DNA of 64,000 nucleotides from Acidobacteriota bacterium (GTDB taxonomy: Bacteria; Acidobacteriota; Holophagae; Acanthopleuribacterales; Acanthopleuribacteraceae): the NCBI GenBank assembly GCA_020637335.1, contig JACJWC010000010.1, positions 157,737-221,736 on the forward strand. Reading direction: 5' to 3'. Below, piece after piece: positions 45,767 to 54,675 of this stretch (positions within the stretch are counted from its first letter, which is position 1; each line of letters opens with the position of its first letter). The position numbers were made by a program, and so were the translations under genes. Under the pieces are notes generated by a model. That model was given only the letters and a program-made list of their open reading frames with translations. It ran no database searches and was not told the origin of the DNA.

Positions 45767-48700
45767 TTATTGGGGTTGTGGACCAGACAGCGGTTCGCCC
45801 TGGTAACTTTTGTAATGTTCGGTTTTCAGTTGACCGCGCGTGTCGAAAGTGCGCAACAACTGACCGCGGGCATCAAATTGGAAACGAATGGTAAACCCAC
45901 GCGCATCGGTTATGGATGTCACCTGGCGGTGGTGGGGGTGATAACCAAAGATGGAGACGCCCGCTTCTGATTTATAAGTTTCATCACCCGGTGCGCCAGG
46001 ATTGGTTGCTGCCGGATAAATGGCCAGGTCATCAAGGGTGCCATTGCTACAGGAAAGGGTGATGGTTGTGGGCAACGCTCCTTTTTTACGCACCCAATAC
46101 CATTGGCGATTGCCCAGATTTTCGACTTTGGAGACCGTTGCGCCAGAGAGCGCTCCCGAAAGGCTGGGAACCGGGCCGGTTGTACTGACAAAACAAGAAA
46201 TCCAGTATTGGGTTCGGCTATCTTCGACTCCGTCAGCTGAATAGGCATTCCCGCTGGGTTTATCAATTGCTGGCACGGTAAAGCTCGTGCCCTGCGAAAG
46301 GGCTTTGGAACCCGAATGGACCTGGGCGAAATTGGCCAGATAGGAATCTGCATCGGTGTAGGCATCGTTCCAAGTCGGGGTTACAACGCCACTGGTGAGA
46401 TCTTCAAAACCTTGGTAATAGACCTGCTTTGTTTGTGCGTTGGCGAAAACGGCAGCAACCAAGCTGTCATTTTGAAGATAGCGCGCAGCAGAGAAATTGT
46501 TGCGGAAATCACGCGCTTCGACCACTTGAAGGTTTCTGTCGAATACCGTGTTTTGGTTTGGCGTAATCCAGGTACCCGAATCCGCGTCATGAGAAGCGGA
46601 GACCTCCATATTGAGCAGGCCTGATGGGGGAATGGCTTCTTGAATCACTCCTGATAGGTCGTACCATGCGGTAGAATCCAAGGCGGCACTGCTGTGGACA
46701 AACCCGTATTTGGCATCACTTATCCATGGGGGATTAGCATCGTCCAAATAGCGATCCCATGTTCGCCAATGTTGAAATTCGGCTTCGACCCGGTCCATAT
46801 CCAGGAAGGCACCCAGGATCTCACCATCAGTCTCCAGGTCAGCCGAGGTCAAGTTGAGGGCGTTACTTTGACCCGAAAGGCTCATTCCTGCTTGGCCGAT
46901 CAAACCCTTGCTTGCCATGCCGGAATAAAACACATGTCCAGGTACCGAGAGGTTATAAAATTGGGTATTGGCGCCCGCCCCATTGCGTGCGGACTTTTTG
47001 CTTAAGATGGTCTCTCCGGTTTGGAAATCGAAAGCAAGGGCCTGCTCCTCATTGCTGACTTCCTGGTTATCCGCTGGAAATCCTTTGCTGATGGTTTTCA
47101 CCAAGCGGAAGTGGTTTTTGACTTCATCGATGACCAACAAGCGGCCATAAATATTGAAATTGGGGTTTCCGGGATCATTGAGATTAAGAGAAGAAACAGG
47201 TCTAAGGACAAAGGCGAGGTTTTGGTCAACATCGACGCCCTGACGCAAGTGGACACCCAAGCCGGAAATGGGTTCCACGTCACTCAATTGGCCACCAGAA
47301 AGGGCCAGTTTTTTGACCAGAAATTCACTATTTAGACTGTTGACATCAAATCCGGCCTGATATTCAAAAGAGGTATCCGATAACAGCTTGGATGCACCTG
47401 GATCCCAAACGGTTGTGCGTTTTAATTGGCCAATGATCCCGGTATTGTCCAGGATCAATTTTTGGTCTGGTGCTTGGATGAAATAGGATACTTGACCCGG
47501 GTAAGGTGTGGTAGACCATGAACTCCCATTGTATTTGTAACGGGAAAGGGTCAAATCGATTTGGTCTGAACCTGTTCCTTTCCGAGTCCTTTCTTGGGCT
47601 TTTATGAATTCAGAATAGTCTCCCGAAACCGCTGTGTAGTGGCTAAAAGGTTGGGCCACGATTTCATCAGCAGCGGTATAAAACTCCTGGACGGTTTGGG
47701 CTACCGGCAGTTCATTACTAACGGTCTGAATGGCAACACAGCCATAAACGACTTCGCCCCCAGGAAAATTAAGATAGGGATGCTCTTCTGAGCGAATGGA
47801 TCGATCATCTCCGTAGCTGCCATAGGCAGAGGTCACAATTGAAGGTGGTTCAAAAAACAAGGTCCCGGAATCTCGATCGGTCAGAATTTCGTCTCCCGCC
47901 GAACTCCTTTCCAAATAGCTGTATTCAACGCTAAAGGAATCTGCAGCGTTGGCAGGATCCTTGATTCCTAGTGTGCGGACGCGGATTCCACCGCCATATT
48001 TGCCAATCAGGCCGCCCTGTTGGATGGTGAGGGGAACATCATTCTCATCCGCGGGGAAGAAGGCAATGTCGAGTTGGGCGTTATGGTCGAATGAAGTTAC
48101 GTTCGTCACATCACCTGGCGAACAATAACGGCGGAATGGCCCTGCCTGCAAAAATTTCCCATAAACCCAATTCGTCATCCGTAAAAATTCTGGGTCTTCA
48201 GCGTCCATTCGAATATGGCCGCCTGCAACGGTTATTAGGGGAATCTGGAACACTTTTGAACCAATTTTGGTCCGGGCCTGAACCAGAACTTTTTGGGTCC
48301 AAACGCCACTGGGTAAACTTATGTTGGTTGTTGACACTTCAGTTTGAAAAATTGCGACTCCATTCAAATCGCAAAGAGGCAAACAATCCCTTCCTTCAAG
48401 GCCACCATCAAAGGGGCAGGTAACTGTGCCAGGCAACAAAATGGCCTCGCGGACTTGCTGGCCAGACAAGAGTTCCTGAAACGTAATCTCACGATTGATG
48501 AAATGAAGGGTACCTGAAAAGTTCCAATTGTTCGCTACATCCATCACGAGGCGATTGTCGTGAAGCCAATCGGCCCAACGAACCAATTCGGGATTCAGTG
48601 CCGATTCGGTAACAATCGTCCACTGTGAACCGACTTTTTCAATCACAGGGGTGAAAATTTCCTTAATTTTCTTTTGAACTGGGGCACCTGTTTTATAGGT

Positions 48701-51700
48701 ATCGGAAATTTGGTAGGTTATTGTGGCATTGAAAGATACCCTATCCTGTGCGTTGTTGGCGCCGGGAACTGTAATATTAAAATTTGCAGGGGTCGCCAGG
48801 TTATCCAAAAATTGTTCTCGAGCGTCTCTAAAAGCAGATGTTTCGAATCCTTCGGCGTCATACCGGGTTTGATTCAGAAATGTATTCAAAGAAGCATTCA
48901 AAAGGTCATTGGTATTCCATGTATTAATAGTAGAAGTAGCCGCTTGTTCTAAATGCGCATATTCCACCACTTCAAATTGTTGGGCTCGCGTATAGAAATC
49001 TGATTCGTAGACCACATCAATTTGGGCGCCTGTTGGTGTCGTTATTTGCTTAAGGCTCCAGTCCCCAGCCAAACCGGGATCAACGTAACGTTCCAGCTTC
49101 GTACTGAGGTTTGAGGCATAGCCCCAGGGATCCTTATTCTCGGGTTGGGTGTATTTTAGATTGTTGTTATTCCAGTACGAAAATTGGTAACCTGGATTTC
49201 CTTGGACCCCGTCTTTTGCAAAAAACTTAAGCCCTTTTAAAGCCAGACGGCCTTTATAGGTCGATTTGGAATTGGGTGTTCCCTTGGCAAGATCATATGA
49301 ATTTGCGCCTTGACCATAATCAAATAGAACCCGCGATTGATATCGATTGAGCAGCGTCTGATTGCCTGAATACGGTTTATACAGAAAATTGTAATCGCGA
49401 TAGGTTTCACCAGCGAGGGTGACCGACGGAAGCAAAGACACCAATGCATGATAAGTTTTCGAATCGTAAAGGATAATTTCATTTAGTTTTGCAGAACCAT
49501 TTGTATTTTCAAAATTTGTATCATCTTCGAGAAAAAAGCCATAAAACAATGCCTTACCATCAAAAGTGTGGTTCGCAATTTGTCCAGCCAATCCAGGTAC
49601 TTGAATTACATCCATATCGCCGGTACTTGATCGTCCTTTATAGGTACAGTTTGAAAAAGTTATGGGATCAGGTTGTTCTACTTCATCAACAATGTTGCCA
49701 AACAGGCCCAGTATTTGAAAACCCGAATTGGGAACTGAACCGGTTGCACGAAGACCTATTCCCGCCGGTACATGGATGTAATCGTCGGTAATTGCGGTTG
49801 CCACATCTAGATGAATGTTTTGTGCAGGGATAAATTGATTCTTAGTATTACTATTTTGATGCGCAGCTAAAGCATCCTGGCGTCCAAAATCCAGTTTAAA
49901 CACGGCGGTATGGGTTGCGGTTTTCGCAAGCAGTGGATAAACCAGTTCCTTCTTTACGAGCGTTCTTTCGTAGTATTCGCTCACTCGGTTATTTCGGACA
50001 CTCGAACCGGTAAAAGTAAAAGCCGGTTCATTCACATCATCTGACCATGGTGTGATCGCCCAATAAGCTGGGTTACCCATCGCATATTGCATGGCCAGGA
50101 AACTGCCATAGTCACCCTCACTGTAGCCTGGAACGTTGTCCCCATCCACATAATCAGGCGATTCAATTGCCGCCAGATACCAAGCATAAGAATAAGGTTC
50201 CTTTTTCTTCGTGCTGGCTTTTTGATTTTGGGTTGAGCTATCTGCTTTCACCTGCATTTGGTGTTCTTCGTAAAGAACACGGGGCGCTGCACCATATAAA
50301 ACATCACCCGATCTCCAAATCCCAAAGATGTAGCGGAGACCATCCGGCCGAACGACTTCTATGCGCTCAATTTTCTCCCCTTCAGCATCTAGGAAATACT
50401 TGATTGACTTGCTGCGATTTTCAATTTTTCCGGCGTGCTCAAAATAATGACGCGGATCATAATTCCCGGCCATAAACGAAGAATCTGAAAGCGTTTGGTC
50501 TTCAAAAAGCCCGGCGTCATTGATAAATGCCATGTTGGATCCAATAGTCGTGGCATTAGGAGCACCAGGTGTAATCGGGTTAGTCCAATAATCGTAATAT
50601 TTCCAGGTGGAATCTTTTTGAAAGTAATTGTCCCATTCAAAGGAACTGTATCCAGAGCCTATATATTCGAGAACAGACTTATAGGGGTGGATGCGATAAT
50701 TATCATGAACCGGAATGGAAAGCGTTTCGTCTGCGGGTCGAATCCAGCCTTTATTCTCAATTAAGGGCTTTGCGAGGCCATGCACCCCTTGAGCGGCTAC
50801 GGAAAATAGATCGTATTGGGTTGAGGCATATTCAGCATTAAGATTCGCACTATCAAAAGATTGAACATGGACATCCAAGGCTACGCCTCGTTCCTTACCG
50901 GAACTTTTTCCCGGCAATAGGACATCCAATTCATCTTTACTAAAAGGGGGTTCATACCTATCTTCAGCGCCACGAACCTTTGGCATATGAATCAGACCAT
51001 AGGCACTCGCGGTTTCTTCTTTGGTCGTTTTCGACTTATGAAAACCCAATTCCAAAACTACAGCATATATAGGAATAGGTATGGTGGCTCCGGAAGTAGA
51101 GGTTTTATAGGCCCCATTAAAATGAGAACTTGCCGAAACATTGCCAGATCCGCTTTGCGAATAACCTCTATGGCCATCATGGGTCAGTTCGGAGAAGCCC
51201 TGGCTGTAATTGAACCCAATTCCATCCGAATTTAAGCTGACACCCGTTGAACTGTGTGTGTTGTAAAGCAGGTCACCATCTTTACTCGAATAACTGTAAT
51301 TAACCCCAACACCAGAACTACTGGAATAAGAAACGCCAAAATGACTTTTTTCACCATAACCGGCACTTGCTCCCCATCCTCCAGAACCGTAGTTGACCCC
51401 AATATTCAAGGAATTCGCGAAGGTGTAGCCCAAGCCAACACCAAGACCCCCTCGACCTCCACTGGCACTAATTGAAAAACCACCAGCACCGGCGCCTGCA
51501 CTCACCCCGGTTACGCCGTTATGGTTGTCCCATTGAATTCCAACCGAGGCACCCGCATAATTAATTCCAATGCTGTAACTGTAAACAGTTGTGAATTTTT
51601 CAAAACGTTCAATTGTGGCGTTGTTCCAGTCATCCGGGTAGCCCCGCACGATTCGACTGATAGACCCCGGTTGCAGGTTCCAACCCAAGCCCACCCAAGA

Positions 51701-51901
51701 GGCTTCTTGGTCATACAAAATCCCGGCATGGTAATTGAGCGCAAGGGGATATGCCCCACCGGGCGCGCCGGGAATGACCATGACTGGCAAAGAATAATTG
51801 AAATCACCAGTAGAAGGATCAACCAAACCCGAAATATCGACAGGTTCGAATTGGGTGACTTCGGGTGCGGTCGCGCCCGAGGTTTGCGCATGGATAGACA
51901 A
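45767..51901 (-). CDS. Giant YD/SpvB-like secreted protein with broken signal peptide
   Basis: Frame of 2,044 codons. The N-terminal segment PEVTQFEPVDISGLVDPSTGDFNYSLP...EASWVGLGWNLQPGSISRIVRGYPDDW matches the conserved opening of long Bacteroidetes/acidobacterial YD-type proteins. A Gly/Ser/Tyr-rich alternating stretch follows (about 95-290), then a long mixed region and finally YD-like repeats at the C-terminus (ITDARGFTIRFQFDARGQLLRTFD). No RHS core or toxin end is present. The nominal TTG 51901 has no ribosome site and no signal peptide. Upstream in the same frame FFVGFAFFQIFNLSIHA reads like a signal-peptide core but ends at a TAG. One extra T in the T6 run at 51932-51937 joins it to GTG 51951, which follows GGAGTATTT. 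Confidence 0.82.
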   Translation of the reverse strand: MSIHAQTSGATAPEVTQFEPVDISGLVDPSTGDFNYSLPVMVIPGAPGGAYPLALNYHAGILYDQEASWVGLGWNLQPGSISRIVRGYPDDWNNATIERFEKFTTVYSYSIGINYAGASVGIQWDNHNGVTGVSAGAGAGGFSISASGGRGGLGVGLGYTFANSLNIGVNYGSGGWGASAGYGEKSHFGVSYSSSSGVGVNYSYSSKDGDLLYNTHSSTGVSLNSDGIGFNYSQGFSELTHDGHRGYSQSGSGNVSASSHFNGAYKTSTSGATIPIPIYAVVLELGFHKSKTTKEETASAYGLIHMPKVRGAEDRYEPPFSKDELDVLLPGKSSGKERGVALDVHVQSFDSANLNAEYASTQYDLFSVAAQGVHGLAKPLIENKGWIRPADETLSIPVHDNYRIHPYKSVLEYIGSGYSSFEWDNYFQKDSTWKYYDYWTNPITPGAPNATTIGSNMAFINDAGLFEDQTLSDSSFMAGNYDPRHYFEHAGKIENRSKSIKYFLDAEGEKIERIEVVRPDGLRYIFGIWRSGDVLYGAAPRVLYEEHQMQVKADSSTQNQKASTKKKEPYSYAWYLAAIESPDYVDGDNVPGYSEGDYGSFLAMQYAMGNPAYWAITPWSDDVNEPAFTFTGSSVRNNRVSEYYERTLVKKELVYPLLAKTATHTAVFKLDFGRQDALAAHQNSNTKNQFIPAQNIHLDVATAITDDYIHVPAGIGLRATGSVPNSGFQILGLFGNIVDEVEQPDPITFSNCTYKGRSSTGDMDVIQVPGLAGQIANHTFDGKALFYGFFLEDDTNFENTNGSAKLNEIILYDSKTYHALVSLLPSVTLAGETYRDYNFLYKPYSGNQTLLNRYQSRVLFDYGQGANSYDLAKGTPNSKSTYKGRLALKGLKFFAKDGVQGNPGYQFSYWNNNNLKYTQPENKDPWGYASNLSTKLERYVDPGLAGDWSLKQITTPTGAQIDVVYESDFYTRAQQFEVVEYAHLEQAATSTINTWNTNDLLNASLNTFLNQTRYDAEGFETSAFRDAREQFLDNLATPANFNITVPGANNAQDRVSFNATITYQISDTYKTGAPVQKKIKEIFTPVIEKVGSQWTIVTESALNPELVRWADWLHDNRLVMDVANNWNFSGTLHFINREITFQELLSGQQVREAILLPGTVTCPFDGGLEGRDCLPLCDLNGVAIFQTEVSTTNISLPSGVWTQKVLVQARTKIGSKVFQIPLITVAGGHIRMDAEDPEFLRMTNWVYGKFLQAGPFRRYCSPGDVTNVTSFDHNAQLDIAFFPADENDVPLTIQQGGLIGKYGGGIRVRTLGIKDPANAADSFSVEYSYLERSSAGDEILTDRDSGTLFFEPPSIVTSAYGSYGDDRSIRSEEHPYLNFPGGEVVYGCVAIQTVSNELPVAQTVQEFYTAADEIVAQPFSHYTAVSGDYSEFIKAQERTRKGTGSDQIDLTLSRYKYNGSSWSTTPYPGQVSYFIQAPDQKLILDNTGIIGQLKRTTVWDPGASKLLSDTSFEYQAGFDVNSLNSEFLVKKLALSGGQLSDVEPISGLGVHLRQGVDVDQNLAFVLRPVSSLNLNDPGNPNFNIYGRLLVIDEVKNHFRLVKTISKGFPADNQEVSNEEQALAFDFQTGETILSKKSARNGAGANTQFYNLSVPGHVFYSGMASKGLIGQAGMSLSGQSNALNLTSADLETDGEILGAFLDMDRVEAEFQHWRTWDRYLDDANPPWISDAKYGFVHSSAALDSTAWYDLSGVIQEAIPPSGLLNMEVSASHDADSGTWITPNQNTVFDRNLQVVEARDFRNNFSAARYLQNDSLVAAVFANAQTKQVYYQGFEDLTSGVVTPTWNDAYTDADSYLANFAQVHSGSKALSQGTSFTVPAIDKPSGNAYSADGVEDSRTQYWISCFVSTTGPVPSLSGALSGATVSKVENLGNRQWYWVRKKGALPTTITLSCSNGTLDDLAIYPAATNPGAPGDETYKSEAGVSIFGYHPHHRQVTSITDARGFTIRFQFDARGQLLRTFDTRGQLKTEHYKSYQGEPLSGPQPQ

Positions 51902-51931
51902 GTTAAAAATTTGAAAAAATGCAAATCCAAC

Positions 51932-51937
51932 AAAAAA
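51932..51937 (-). other. Site of a probable one-base deletion in the giant YD gene (T6 run)
   Basis: Reading from GTG 51951, with GGAGTATTT before it, the frame needs seven T residues, not the six seen, to give MSTRSFFVGFAFFQIFNLSIHAQ, a clean signal peptide directly joined to the mature domain. Without that base the frame is out of phase and reaches a TAG in the correct one. Confidence 0.7.
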
Positions 51938-51951
51938 CTACGTGTAGACAC

Positions 51952-52494
51952 AAATACTCCAATTCTTTTCAGAACTGCGTTTATCTGAAAAGACGTTCGG
52001 TTAATAATTAATCGCGGATAACTTAACACATGACAAGAAGTCGCCACAACCCATAAACATTCATATTTCACATTTTTTTTGAAAGCCACAGTTTTTATGG
52101 CACTTACATGGTTTTTATGGCGCGTTTATGCGCGTCAATTTTTTGGCTTTTTGAATTTAGACCGTGTCAAAATGACTTGGTAAATATGGTAGGCACCGCA
52201 AATTCGTGAAAAATTGGTAAATTTATGAAAAAATCTACTGCTCGTCATTAAGAAATTCTATTAGGATAGGTGCAGATTAGGGTTTTGTTAGGTTTTAGCC
52301 TATCCGCCGGCTTGGATGGGGGTTTTGGCTTTTCCCTGCCGTCCCAAACGCGGCTCTGCTCTTTACCTGGAACTTGGGGTGGGGCATTAACGGGTCGCGC
52401 TACCGTCCATTTTTGAGTTGATTATTACCGTTTTGATTAACGGTTTTGATTTTTTGCGATAGGATGCTTTACAAATCTTTTGAGGATGGCTGTC
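51952..52494. promoter_or_regulatory. Regulatory region before the secreted-protein operon and the NTF2-like gene
   Basis: No gene in this 540-base divergent region. It contains two exact copies of GTTTTTATGGC at 52091-52101 and 52111-52121, spaced 20 bases, followed by GCGC...GCGC (about 52121-52134); an inverted repeat GGATAGG (52264-52270)/CCTATCC (52299-52305); and CCGTT-N6-AACGG (52428-52443). Clear minus-strand -10/-35 pairs were not found; TTGTCA with an AT-rich stretch (about 52000-52030) is the best candidate. Confidence 0.4.
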
Positions 52495-52932
52495 ATGAAT
52501 GTCTGCGTGCTTTTTTTGAGCCTGATTGTGCTCAGCGACCCCTCTGAGGTCAAAACAGACCAACAAATCCTGACCGATCAGGCCGATCAATGGGATTTAG
52601 ACATCATCCATAAAAACCTCGCTGCTGTCGCCGATAATATGGCCGAGGATTTCCTGCAGATTCGCTCCGATGGCGCTTTGGTCGATAAGCAGGGGTTTTT
52701 AAATGCAGTGGCGTCCCCCCAACTGAGCATTAACCCCTACACGGTCGAGGATTTTAATATCCGAATCTTTGGCACGGTTGCCCTGATCACCGGTGAAACC
52801 CGCATGACCGGGCGGTTCGGCGCCGAAACCTTTGAAATTCACTACCGCTTTACGGATACTTACGTCAAACGGGAAGGTAAGTGGAAAGTGGTTCAGGTTC
52901 AGATTACACCCATACGAGCGTCTGAGGATTGA
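52495..52932 (+). CDS. Exported NTF2-like/SnoaL (DUF4440-type) protein
   Basis: Protein of 145 residues with a short signal-peptide-like hydrophobic N-terminus (MNVCVLFLSLIVLS). The remainder fits the cone-shaped NTF2-like fold: helix DQADQWDLDIIHKNLAAVADNMAEDF (in parts), then strands IRSDGALVDKQGFL and a C-terminal sheet ending GKWKVVQVQITPI. This matches the DUF4440 subgroup, mostly of unknown function, with a pocket that may bind a small ligand. The ATG at 52495 follows GAGGATGGCTGTC; earlier in-frame TTG and ATG lack ribosome sites. The next gene starts 46 nt downstream. Confidence 0.75.
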   Translation: MNVCVLFLSLIVLSDPSEVKTDQQILTDQADQWDLDIIHKNLAAVADNMAEDFLQIRSDGALVDKQGFLNAVASPQLSINPYTVEDFNIRIFGTVALITGETRMTGRFGAETFEIHYRFTDTYVKREGKWKVVQVQITPIRASED

Positions 52933-52978
52933 GCATTCAAAAGGCCAATCGAGCCCATTCACATCATTTCTTATTCAA

Positions 52979-54517
52979 ATGGCGGGATACATTTTGAAGA
53001 GTCACTGGACAAAAAAACTTCTAGTGGTAAGCCTTTTTTTGGGATTAGCGGCGTGCCCTCGCCAATCGCGCTCCGGTGGATTGGATGGCAATGAGGTCAG
53101 CGGCGCATTTGGCCAACCGCCACTTCCGCCCAGCCTGATCGCGCCGAATGGCCAAAGGATAAAAAGCAACAGCCGTGATGCTTTGGGTTACGTCTTACCG
53201 TTGGATGTATTGCGTCCCAAAACACCCAGGCCAGAAGGACCCGCGCCGCTAATTTTGCCCACAGCGTATTTGGGATTTGGTCCATTTGTTGAGGAACGCC
53301 TCGGTTTGGACGATGGCCACACCCAAAATGAAACCGCGATCGATGCCAATGGCGACATCGTTATTGCCGGTTGGAACCAAGCCAAAACGGGTGGGATCGA
53401 TATGGGCGTGGCACGTTCCACCAACGCGGGTGGCAATTGGACCTGGACTCAGTTTTCGGGCCATAACGTGATGAGCGACCCCGTCGTCGCTAGTGGTGGG
53501 AATGGAAAATGGTATTACGCTTACTTGGGAACGGATCTGAGCGGCTCCGATGTCGAGATTTATGCCCTACACTCCGATGATGATGGGGCAACCTGGTCAG
53601 CACCCGTTCGGGTCACCCAAAACACGACTATTGACGATAAACCCTACATGGCCGCTCAAGGCGATACGGTTTTAATCGCTTGGGCAGATTTCAGTTTTTC
53701 GCCAGCGAAGGTGGCTGCGGCAGTGTCCCTCAACGGCGGAAGCAGCTTTATTCGCCATACCGTTTTGGCCGATAACTCGCCCGGCGGCAATGGGGCCTCT
53801 CCGGTGATCGGGCCTGATGGAAGGCTGTATGTCTTTTGGCGCGACAGCTTTCAGCAGTTTTTATGGGTGGCCGATAGCCAAAATGAAGGCCAAACCTGGT
53901 CAACCGATCGCCAGGTCACCGCTATGATGCCTTTGCCCTCCATGTTTCCGCCCGGTTTCCGAATCGTCAATCTGCCATCTGCAGCAATAAACCCCCAAAA
54001 CCAAACCCTTTGTGTGATCTGGAATGACCAAGCCATGGGCGATCCGGACATTCTCTCCGTCTCGTCCAGCGATGGCGGGTTCACCTGGACAAAGCCCGTA
54101 AGGGTCAACGATGACATTTCCGGCCAGCCCCAATTTTTTCCCTGGATCGATGTGGATAGCGAGGGCACGTTCCACGCCATTTGGTACGACATGCGCGGAA
54201 ACGGCAGTGATATCGATGTCTACTACGCCAATTCTCAAGACGATGGGGCGACTTGGTCCAGCAATGAGCGGATTACGCCTGCTGCTTTTACGCCTATCCT
54301 GCCCTGGGAGTCCGGATTAGCCAGTTTCATCGGTGATTACAATGGATTAGCCGTCACCGATCAAAAGGTTTTTGCCTTTTACCAGGACAGTCGCCGCGGG
54401 GAACAGGACGTCTATGTGGCGGTCAAGAATCGCCAACCCGTTTTCACTTATCCAGAAGTGCTCGCCCTCTGGCCGGACCCGGTTAACATCCTTACGATCC
54501 TTCCCCTGCTGCCCTAA
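52979..54517 (+). CDS. BNR-repeat lipoprotein (sialidase-like propeller)
   Basis: Lipoprotein of about 512 residues: signal with Cys26 after LFLGLAA. The mature part is a BNR/Asp-box beta-propeller: repeated segments such as SDDDGATWSAPVRVT, SQNEGQTWSTDRQVT, SSDGGFTWTKPVRVN and SQDDGATWSSNERIT carry the S-x-D-x-G-x-T-W Asp box. Such propellers are seen in sialidases and in proteins of unknown activity; no sialidase arginine triad could be confirmed, so binding or structural roles are equally possible. The start is uncertain: ATG 52979 is used here, a TTG at 52994 would shorten the leader by five residues. The long open frame before it is out of place inside the preceding gene. Confidence 0.77.
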   Translation: MAGYILKSHWTKKLLVVSLFLGLAACPRQSRSGGLDGNEVSGAFGQPPLPPSLIAPNGQRIKSNSRDALGYVLPLDVLRPKTPRPEGPAPLILPTAYLGFGPFVEERLGLDDGHTQNETAIDANGDIVIAGWNQAKTGGIDMGVARSTNAGGNWTWTQFSGHNVMSDPVVASGGNGKWYYAYLGTDLSGSDVEIYALHSDDDGATWSAPVRVTQNTTIDDKPYMAAQGDTVLIAWADFSFSPAKVAAAVSLNGGSSFIRHTVLADNSPGGNGASPVIGPDGRLYVFWRDSFQQFLWVADSQNEGQTWSTDRQVTAMMPLPSMFPPGFRIVNLPSAAINPQNQTLCVIWNDQAMGDPDILSVSSSDGGFTWTKPVRVNDDISGQPQFFPWIDVDSEGTFHAIWYDMRGNGSDIDVYYANSQDDGATWSSNERITPAAFTPILPWESGLASFIGDYNGLAVTDQKVFAFYQDSRRGEQDVYVAVKNRQPVFTYPEVLALWPDPVNILTILPLLP

Positions 54518-54675
54518 TAGCGGACTGCAGGACAAGAAAAAACCGATCCTGATGCAAATTACTGGATTTTTTGATCGACTGATCGTTTTTATGCTGTGGA
54601 CCTCATTTTTTCGCTTGATTGTACCGGATCAATCGGTCATGTTTAGAGCAATGCTTCCGTTTGCGGGAGGGTTAT

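Noticed and set aside
51838..51860. GGTTCGAATT resembling a tRNA T-loop
   Set aside because: It is inside a coding region and no acceptor or anticodon stems surround it.
51511..52089. 192-codon minus-strand frame across the start of the giant YD gene
   Set aside because: It is an out-of-phase reading of the same sequence; only its segment around 51951 is of interest, as the true start of the giant.
54540..54620. Possible terminator after the BNR lipoprotein gene (GATCGACTGATCG followed by T residues)
   Set aside because: The stem is only four base pairs and the T run is short; too weak to list.
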